From Chara braunii (taxonomy: Eukaryota > Streptophyta > Charophyceae > Charales > Characeae): a DNA stretch of 42,824 bases. Below the pieces are notes generated by a model, which was not told the origin of the DNA, searched no databases, and saw only the letters and a program-made list of their open reading frames with translations. Below are positions 36,029-42,824 of the stretch, in pieces. The position numbers and the translations under genes are program-made. Each line of letters starts with the position of its first letter. Position 1 is the stretch's first letter. The stretch spans positions 4,731,957 to 4,774,780 of the forward strand of contig BFEA01000009.1 in the NCBI GenBank assembly GCA_003427395.1, in the 5' to 3' direction.

Positions 36029-37100
36029 CTCCCGCCGGCCTAAATTCGAGGTCCTCCGAGAATAATTCAGTCCAAGGCAGGACCTTTCCCTTTCTTATCT
36101 CTCTCATAGGCTCTAACTATGTCGGGAGCTGTCTCTAGAAGTTCGGTTCTTGTAAACCAGCGGTCGTCCTCTGGCTCCTGATAGGCAAATCGACCATATA
36201 TTGTTTCTGTGGATGACCTCTACCTCCTGTCCTGAACACATCTTCACCTACGATGCCGTCAATGTCGTACCTGTCGTCCATATCCAGAGGGATCATGGAC
36301 CTCCTCGATGGGAACTGATCACTCGAAGGGATCATGGACCTCCTCGATGGGAACTGATCACTTGATGGAACACTGGGTAGGTGTGGAGGTGCGCTGGGAT
36401 TTCTACTGTGTAGGACGACCCATCCTCTCCACCCTTGACTTCTAGAACTGGCCACGGTCCTCTATACGCGGGCAGTAACTTTTGCGAGATGTTCTCCTCA
36501 GGAGCAAACTCTTTAGACTTGACCCAGACTAAGTCGCCTACTTGAAACTGTCACGGGCGACGGTGCTTATTAGCTTGCTCTATCATTCGATGTTGGGCCT
36601 TCCTGAGGTTCTCTATCACGGTAGCTAGCTCTTTTTCGTGCTGTAGTGCAAACTTCCTAGTACTGGGCGGTAGCCTCTGTATCTGATCCCGGTTGAGTCC
36701 TTCAAATGGTCTACGCGGTCTGAAAGACTTATGTAACTCGTTGGGAGTGCGACAGGTAGAGAAGTGCACGCTGTTGTTGTAGGCGCTGGCTTGGGAGCAT
36801 CTCGTCCCAATTGACTTGATCAGGTCTAATATACATACGCAGAACTTGCTGCAGGACCTTATTCATATGTTCAGTCTGACCGTTGGTCTCTGGATGACGG
36901 CCAGATGATATTAACAACTTGGAGCCATAGACTCTCATCAACTTCTGCCAGTTCTGACTAGTGAACCGGGTGTCTCTATCACTAACTATGGACAATGGGA
37001 CCCCGTGCTCACTGACCCAATGATCAAAAAACTTTTGAATCACTAACTCTGTACGTGCCTCAAAAGGCAAAGGAACAAAAACAACATATTTGCTAAATCA
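36029..37100 (-). pseudogene. E4 integrase and chromodomain-like tail, frameshifted
   Basis: The integrase core follows a TGA at 37098 (VMVVVD-stop-FSKY). Seen are SEHGVPLSIVSDRDTRFTSQ and GRHPETNGQTEHMNKVLQQV, including the second Asp and the Glu. A frameshift near 36790 shifts the C-terminal part. The tail has a 39-bp tandem duplication at 36289-36366 and a chromodomain-like end (YQEPEDDRWFTRTELLETAP) in a further frame near 36080-36190. Confidence 0.82.
36289..36366. repeat. 39-bp tandem duplication in E4 integrase tail
   Basis: Two head-to-tail copies of a 39-bp unit, nearly identical, encode a duplicated 13-residue segment containing SDQFPSRRSMIP. Relatives E1 and E2 carry the FPSR segment once. 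The length preserves the frame. Confidence 0.92.
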
Positions 37101-39660
37101 ATCGACTACGACCATGACTTGGCTCTTACCGTGCCTACTCTTGACGCCAGCATCCATAAAGTCAATGGATACTGAATCTCCTGGCTGGTCAGGAATAGGC
37201 AAGGGTATGAGAAGACCTAGCGGGGCACGCGTAGTAGTCTTATTCCTCTGACAAAATTTGTAACTGCGAACATACTCTATGCAGTCATTCTTCATCCCTG
37301 GCCAGGTGTACGCGTGCATTAGGTTGGCTAAAATATTTTGCCAACCGAAGTGTCCCTCTGTATCGTGACATTCTCCTAGGATCAAACTACGGATCTCTTC
37401 ACTGTTGGGGATGCACAACCTGTCTACTACGTTAGTCTTCTCGAATAGCAGTCCATCAGTAGTGCGGTAATCTGGCTCGGTCTCTGGGGCCTCCTTGACT
37501 TTCCTGAGGAGGTCGCTATAGATAGGGTCCTGCACATATGCCTCTTTCACTTTCTGCTGCAGGTCTCTCCCTATATCTAGATAATGGACTATAGCTCCAA
37601 AGTAGGCGGCTCTCCTACATAGAGCATCCGCAACTACGTTATATTTCCCTTTGACGGGCTTGAGCTCAAAATCATATTGGTCTAGTTTTGCGGCCCACCC
37701 AGTCAGCTTAGGTGTCATCTTGGCCTGAGTCTTCAACCACCTTAATGTCTCGTGGTTTGAATAGACTTTAAAGTGCCTCCCAAGCAAGTAGTGCTTCCAG
37801 TGCTCTAATGCTTGCCTGAGAGTGTAGAGTTCTCTCTCATAGGTAGATGTCGCAACCTTCTCTGAAGGCATTCTGGCAGACATGAACTCTACGGGCCTAT
37901 ACCCATTACCATCGTCTTGCTGTAACACAGCACCTATACCGTACTGGCTCGCGTCAGTAGTGACGACGAAAGGTAAGGACGGATCGGCTACTTTAAGGAC
38001 TGCCTGCTTTAACTTTTTCATGGCAGACGTGCAGTCCTTGTCCCACTTCCAGATCGCTTCTTTCCTTAGCAACCTGCGAAGGGGCGCAGCGATGGTGGAG
38101 AAGTTGCGCACAAACTTCCTATAATAATTTGCTAGGCCTAAGAACGACCGCAATTCTGTCAATGTGCGGGGTGTAGGCCAATCTCTAATCGTTGCGATCT
38201 TGCTGTCTTTTTGCTTAATGCCATCTCTGTCTAAGACATGGCCTAGATACAAAACTTGGGTCTTGGCCCATTCGCACTTCTTTGCATTGATCTTGACGTT
38301 AGCCTCTCTGAGCTTCTCCAAGACCTGCCTCAGATGACCCTCATGCTCCTGGAGGGTCTTACTGAACACTAGAATATCATCTAAGTAAACTACTACAAAC
38401 CTATCTAACCACGGCCTCAACAAGTCATTCATACAGCGCTGAAAAGTGGCTGGCGCGTTCGTTAGTCCAAAGGGCATAACTACAAACTCGTAGTGCCCAT
38501 ATCTAGTCCGGAATGCAGTCTTGTACTGATCATCAGGATAGACCTCTATCTGATGATATCCAGACTTTAGATCGATCTTCGAAAAACACTTGCACACCCG
38601 ATCTAAAAGATCATCTATACAGGGCAGTGGCTCTACGTTCTTCACTGTAATCGCATTGAGACCCCTATAGTCTATTCACATTCTGAACTCTCCTTCCTTC
38701 TTGGGGACAAACAGCACAGGTGCTCCAAATGGAGACGAACTGGGCCTAATCCAACCCTTCTCTAGGAGCTCGTCTAATTGCTTGCGTAGCTCCTCCAACT
38801 CCCGCGGGGACATCCTATACACTGCTCCTTTAGGAGTTCTACTGCCAGGCTCTATCTCGATGCGATGTTGGATTGGCCGTGGTACTACTCCTATTGGCGG
38901 CTTGGCTAAGTCTGTCAACTCCTCCAGTAGCTTGGCAATAGCAGGGTCTATAGGTTTCTCTTCCTTAGGCTCAGTCAATGGCCTAACATAGGCTATAAAG
39001 ACCTGTTCCTCTAGCTGCTCCTTCTTCACTAGTCTTGCGAACGCAAGAGCGCTAAGGCAGCAATGTGCCAGGGAGTTGCATACTCCTGACACATGAAACA
39101 GACGGGCAGTCTTGACTCCGCCTGACGGACTAGGGATCCTACACTCGTGCTCTCTCAAATGGAGTGTGGCCCCAACTGCCTCTCCCCAGTCCATCCCTAG
39201 GACTATATCAAAAGGAAGGCTGTCCTCTACGAGGAGAGTCAGGGAATGGAAAACTTTCTCCACTTTCCCATCTTTCTCTAGGCGAAAGTATGTCTGGACT
39301 CCCTCTACATAATCCTCTACTCGCATTGTGCGGTTGTCTGCGAGGATACTCACGGGGTCTACTAACTTTTGGACTTCCAGCCCCCGCTTCAACTCTGCAG
39401 CGCCTTTCTACTTGTGTAGCTGAGCGTGGCCCCACTATCTACTAGGGCCCCTACTCTACCTCTAAAAATTTCTACATCTACTAGAACTAGTTGTCCTCTA
39501 CTCTCCTTCTTCATCTTGGCCCAGGCGGGCATTCTCTCCTTCAGCTCATCGGCCACGCTTGTGAGGGAAGTGCCTAGAGAGACCCTAGCACAAGCAGTCT
39601 TTGGACAGCTATTTCGGGACCGGCCTGCAACCTCTGCCATAGGCTCATGTGGTGTGGGAT
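37098..39660 (-). pseudogene. pol: E4 pol (protease, RT, RNase H, integrase zinc finger)
   Basis: Protease carries GALVDSGATLSYTS and is followed by a frameshift near 39390. The next frame runs to MSPRELEELRKQLDELLEKG and a TGA at 38676 that replaces the Cys of MCIDYRG. RT then continues with DLKSGYHQIEV, an intact YLDD at 38376-38387, RNase H (PFVVTTDASQYGIGAVLQQD; STYERELYTLRQALEHWKHY) and the HHCC finger of integrase, ending at TGA 37098. At least three disabling changes mean this copy cannot supply its own enzymes, although the motifs are well preserved. Confidence 0.9.
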
Positions 39661-40102
39661 AGTCCAGCAACCCACTCTGTAATCTTCTTCTCCATTAGGT
39701 CCTCTTTAGTGCCACTGGGTTCTCCTCTTTCTCCTGCCCTTCGCCTTTCCAGTGGTGTTTCTTCCACCCCCTCCTCCTCTTCTACCGCCTTGAGCTTCTC
39801 TTCCTCTTCTTTCTTTAACCTCTCTCTCTCTCTCTGGCCATCTCCTCCTCAATCTTCTTTAACTTCGCCGCCTGTTCTTCTATCAAGGCCTTTTTCTTGG
39901 CCTCCTCCTTCTCTCCTCTCTCCTGTAAAATGGCGGCGGCCTTGGCTTCCTGCTCGGCCGTGTAGGGCGAGGTGCTCGTCCCCGTACGGGTGTCTACCCT
40001 ACACGTAAACGCCAAAGGGTCCCCCAAAAGGAGAACCCCACGAGCAAGCCGTACATGGGGTAGTCGTCCATGGTGTTCAGGTGCACGACAAAGTTGTCCC
40101 AC
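39661..40102 (-). pseudogene. gag: E4 gag remnant (N-terminal coiled coil only)
   Basis: The N-terminal coiled coil (KKKALIEEQAAKLKKIEEEM) and the EKKITEWVAGL segment match E3 gag. Sequence then jumps straight to the start of protease (PTPHEPMAEVAGRSRNSCPK), skipping about 1.65 kb of gag, including the gag domain and zinc knuckle. The breakpoint lies in a TCCC shared by both sides in E3. A frame change occurs near 39820 in a CT-rich tract. Confidence 0.8.
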
Positions 40103-40386
40103 TCCTCACCACGTAGACCTACCCAGACAACTAACTGACTGACTCTCTATGAACCACAAAATCTTACCCTTCGTTCCAGCCAGATTACCACGGCCGACGA
40201 AAGCTTTCACAACCACAGTCCTTGCAATCCAGACCGAGATGCCCAGCACCTGCAGTCAAACCCACGTTTTCACTCCGGTTCAAACTCTGTCAACTAGGGG
40301 CACTAGCCTAAAAGTTATGGCGGACTTCTTCTTCAAGCGTCTCTCTCCTGCAACAACGGCGGTAGCGCATGGGGTAACGGGTACCA
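40103..40386 (-). other. E4 shortened leader
   Basis: About 280 bp between gag and the primer site, versus about 1.2 kb in E3. No coding sequence is supported. Confidence 0.6.
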
Positions 40387-40398
40387 GCTCTGAAACCA
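40387..40398 (-). other. E4 primer binding site
   Basis: TGGTTTCAGAGC on the minus strand differs at one base from the initiator methionine tRNA complement TGGTATCAGAGC and sits one base from the LTR end. Confidence 0.82.
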
Positions 40399-40399
40399 G

Positions 40400-41380
40400 T
40401 GCAATCAGACTCGCATACTTCTTCACTCCGCATGCATACAAACAGATGGTGAATCACACTGGCGCAACGCGCCCAACTCAAAGCTCGAAGATATGGAAAC
40501 CAAGAACATAGTTCAGATGCATACTCACTTCACAGGCTATGGTGCATCAGCACCTACACATCACAACTCTCGTCACTGTGTCTCACAACACTGTTCACTT
40601 CACACCTCAACTCTGGATCACCCTGGATACCCCAAGCACACACACTGTACACATACACATACACACCTATTGCTAACCTACAGCAGCTATGGCCGCCAAC
40701 TAACACCACTCTACAAGCAGCTATGGCTGCGCTAACTCCCCTCAGCCCACTTCGACTTCAGGATCCTCTGCAGACCACCTCACACAAGTCACTGTGGCAG
40801 CGCTTCGGCATGGCTTCCGCAGGAATGAATGAATGACTGGGCGCTGCCTCTTGATTTATACTTCTGCAGCTCGTTGGTCTGGCCCTTTCCCATGCCCATA
40901 GTGCACAGAGTCCCATGCGGTATTTGCCTGACTGTACCAAGACTGCCTAGGACTGGGACTGCTGACTCAGCACGGGTAGACTACACCACTTGCCTCACCA
41001 CTTGCCCACTTGCCTCAGCCTAAACGTGGGGAACTTCGAAAGGCCACTACTCGGACCTTCCGGAAGGCCGTAGACTTGGCCTTTCGATACTGTAGCGGCT
41101 ACGACCTTGACCTTTCTGGACTGTAGCAGCTACGACCTTGACCCTTCGGGAAGTCTACAGCTACGACTTCTAGAACTCACTAGGACTCCTATCCGACAGG
41201 TCTACAGATCGAACCCCTAGCCCTACACCGACCTACGACAGACAACAACAACTGTCAAAACACAGGTCACCGGTTCAAACACTCGGGGTCAACACAGATA
41301 CTGTACACGGGTAAGATGGGAACTAGGGATCGAGCCCTGGGATCTGCGCTCGCTACTGCTGACAGGTGAAAACCGTTTCA
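40400..41380 (-). repeat. E4 5' LTR
   Basis: 981 bp, near-identical to 35050-36028, with TG...CA ends on the minus strand. It would drive transcription toward lower coordinates. It contains the 31-bp tandem array from 41090 to about 41173. Confidence 0.92.
40851..40860 (-). promoter_or_regulatory. Putative TATA box of E4 5' LTR
   Basis: TATAAATCAA on the minus strand. The same element is at 35501-35510 in the 3' LTR, and the E3 LTR has TATAAACC at the equivalent place. This marks the probable core promoter. Confidence 0.55.
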
Positions 41381-41389
41381 TCTGAATTT
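41381..41389 (-). pseudogene. 5' part of host exon split by E4, with acceptor
   Basis: On the minus strand a T-rich tract ending CCCCCAG precedes AAATTCAGA, which meets the E4 LTR. TCTG (41381-41384) is the duplicated target. The interrupted exon resumes at 35049. The acceptor choice is uncertain because other AG dinucleotides (near 41417 and 41434) also follow pyrimidine-rich sequence. Confidence 0.4.
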
Positions 41390-42383
41390 CTGGGGGAAAA
41401 AACAAAACAAAAAACTCTGAAAGAAGAAAAAGCTGAAATGGTAAGGTAAGTGTTGAATCGATGCTTCTGCAAATGGCAAAAGCTGTGGGCGCAACCAACT
41501 AGCCAAGCTCAGTTCATACACCCCTGAGCTGTTGAAACACAGACCCGAGATCAACCCCAGATCAACCTGATGAACAGAATGGAGTCGTTCTGAAACACCT
41601 GGGGCCGGTCAGTTCAGTGATGATATCTGAAGGCCTTCGCCCTTTTCAAGAAAGGAAAAAAAATACTCGAAAGAAAGTTGTGGGCAGGCATTTTTCCCTT
41701 TCGTCACCAAATTGTGTGAAAGTATGACCATAAAGGTTCAACAACTGCACGCCAGACATCCCAAGCATGGGATGATGATATAGTCTGTGATGAATCGATG
41801 GGAGCTGTGCAGAGTGATCCTATCAACGAGCGATTAGTATTCGTGCGAGAATCCACGGTTTTGCGGGAACCCCCAAGTTGTACCACGAACGTAAATACTG
41901 TAGACCATGGCTACGCTGGACCTGGACCTGGAGATCGCCAGACCCGCGCCCGGACTTGAACATCACATGGCGTCCAACCGGACACACATCCATCTGGACC
42001 GTCCAGACTTCTGGACATGCTGAGGTCCAGACAGCCCGGACTGTCTGGAACGTCTGGAAATGTTCGGACTGCAAAGAAAAACCTGGAAAAAAAAAAAAAA
42101 CAGGGCCCAGTGCCCAAGGCAGTACATGAAAAGATTCAAAAGTGACAACATTAAATCCAAAACACAGGGGCCTGTTGGCGAGAAGCGATTAATGGAAGCC
42201 CAAAATTGAGCGAAATTTTCACCGAAACTGCCATATTTCCCTGAATTTTTACTTCTTTTTTGTTGTTCTGATATGTATGTGCTTTAGGGTATATCTCATA
42301 GTTGCGGCGCATTGAGGTGCGCGCCTCAGTGCACGTCTGGCGCACCTTGCGCACCGCACCGCGCATCGCACCAAGTGTGGCGC

Positions 42384-42409
42384 AAAAAAAAAAAAAAAAA
42401 AAAAAAAAA
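42384..42409 (+). repeat. Poly(A) tract of 26 after GC-rich segment
   Basis: Twenty-six A follow an 80-bp segment rich in GCGCACC and GCGC words. The pairing of a GC-rich body with an A tail resembles a SINE, but no Pol III A or B box is found. Confidence 0.7.
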
Positions 42410-42438
42410 GTCCGCCCAAAAAGAAAAAAAAGTGCAAG

Positions 42439-42440
<2 letters not shown>

Positions 42441-42499
<59 letters not shown>
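42441..42499. repeat. Compound (CT)20(CA)n microsatellite
   Basis: Forty bases of CT repeat pass directly into nineteen bases of CA repeat. Confidence 0.97.
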
Positions 42500-42502
<3 letters not shown>

Positions 42503-42727
42503 CAGAGACACGCCCGTCTGCACACTTCTGAATAATTCGAAACGTGGAACACTGATGATACTATGCACTGTCGGCAGTACCCATGAGCCTTATACGTCTA
42601 CTTCCTCTAATTTGCTTTTCCTTGCTGTCAAAGGCATGAAGTGGTAGGAGACTCCAAGACATCCTGTGCTTGGCAGTTGGCTGAACGATATGCACATGTA
42701 ACTCTTGACACAATTGAACAGATCATG

Positions 42728-42730
<3 letters not shown>

Positions 42731-42821
<91 letters not shown>

Positions 42822-42824
42822 CAC
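42731..42824. repeat. Compound (TC)n(AC)n microsatellite at window end
   Basis: About 41 bases of TC repeat pass into AC repeat that runs off the window end, with one GC interruption near 42815. It has the same architecture as 42441-42499. Confidence 0.97.

Larger units (their letters stand above)
35050..41380 (-). mobile_element. E4: LTR-complete Ty3/gypsy element
   Basis: The two LTRs (35050-36028 and 40400-41380) bound a 6.3-kb element read on the minus strand. TCTG occurs immediately outside both ends (35046-35049 and 41381-41384), extendable to CATCTG if terminal bases are counted, and is a probable target-site duplication. Inside are a shortened leader, a gag with a large deletion, protease, RT, RNase H, integrase and a chromodomain-like tail with several frame breaks. 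By eye the LTRs differ at about 20 positions, so the insertion is fairly young. Confidence 0.92.
41390..42824. other. Host flank, probably intronic or intergenic, repeat-rich
   Basis: No further exon of the interrupted gene is recognised. The stretch holds a TCCAGAC/GGACCTGG-rich segment (41920-42080), A14 (42087-42100), a GC-rich GCGCACC-rich segment (42303-42383), A26 (42384-42409) and two compound CT/CA microsatellites. Confidence 0.5.

Overview
This window looks like nuclear DNA of a green plant lineage (streptophyte). A charophyte alga such as Chara is my guess, not a demonstrated identity. The supporting signs are plant-type Ty3/gypsy LTR retrotransposons with initiator-methionine tRNA primer sites, fragments of plant-like mitochondrial nad4 and nad7, nuclear 25S/28S rRNA fragments, spliceosomal intron signals, TTTAGGG motifs and many CT, CA and poly(A) tracts. 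No bacterial gene organisation is present. Almost everything recognisable is transposon sequence, mostly broken. Isolated ambiguous bases (4314, 4324, 8122, 9192, 9377, 9406, 9472, 9604, 21985, 22033) and a 650-base N run (20790-21439) show that this is a draft assembly.

Layout. 1-1006: simple repeats and a gypsy leader fragment. 1007-3353: no recognisable gene. 3354-4690: a mosaic of five partial copies of the same stretch of nuclear large-subunit rRNA around an in-frame fusion of mitochondrial nad4, nad7 and a group II intron reverse transcriptase. 5250-6014: a hypothetical coding remnant (minus strand), then decayed short-period repeats with a 24-bp minisatellite (7553-7682). 7952-11616: a few exon-like open stretches of unknown identity. 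11617-13944: no confident gene. 13945-19355: gypsy element E1 (plus strand), degenerate except for its integrase, carrying a MITE-like insertion and followed by a 5'-truncated LINE tail ending in poly(A) at 20244. 20554-26397: gypsy element E2 (plus), an LTR-bounded internal-deletion derivative with an open gag joined to the end of integrase. 26396-33373: gypsy element E3 (minus), lacking its 3' end. 35050-41380: gypsy element E4 (minus), same family as E3, with both LTRs and a probable target-site duplication. The remaining sequence around E4 contains one well-bounded host exon (34424-34745, minus), and E4 appears to have landed in the preceding exon of that gene.

How the parts relate. E1 and E2 are diverged members of one gypsy lineage and E3 and E4 of another. 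Each encodes or encoded gag, aspartic protease, reverse transcriptase, RNase H and integrase with a degenerate chromodomain-like tail. None appears able to move by itself: E1 has a destroyed protease and RT active site, E2 lacks protease, RT and RNase H, and E3 and E4 have several nonsense codons. Yet E4's LTRs differ by only about 2% by eye, which suggests recent movement with proteins supplied by another copy. The rearrangements (an inverted copy at the E1 gag deletion, microhomology deletions in E4 and at the E2/E3 boundary, the rRNA/mitochondrial mosaic and the integrase-LINE fusion) suggest repeated template switching or end joining.
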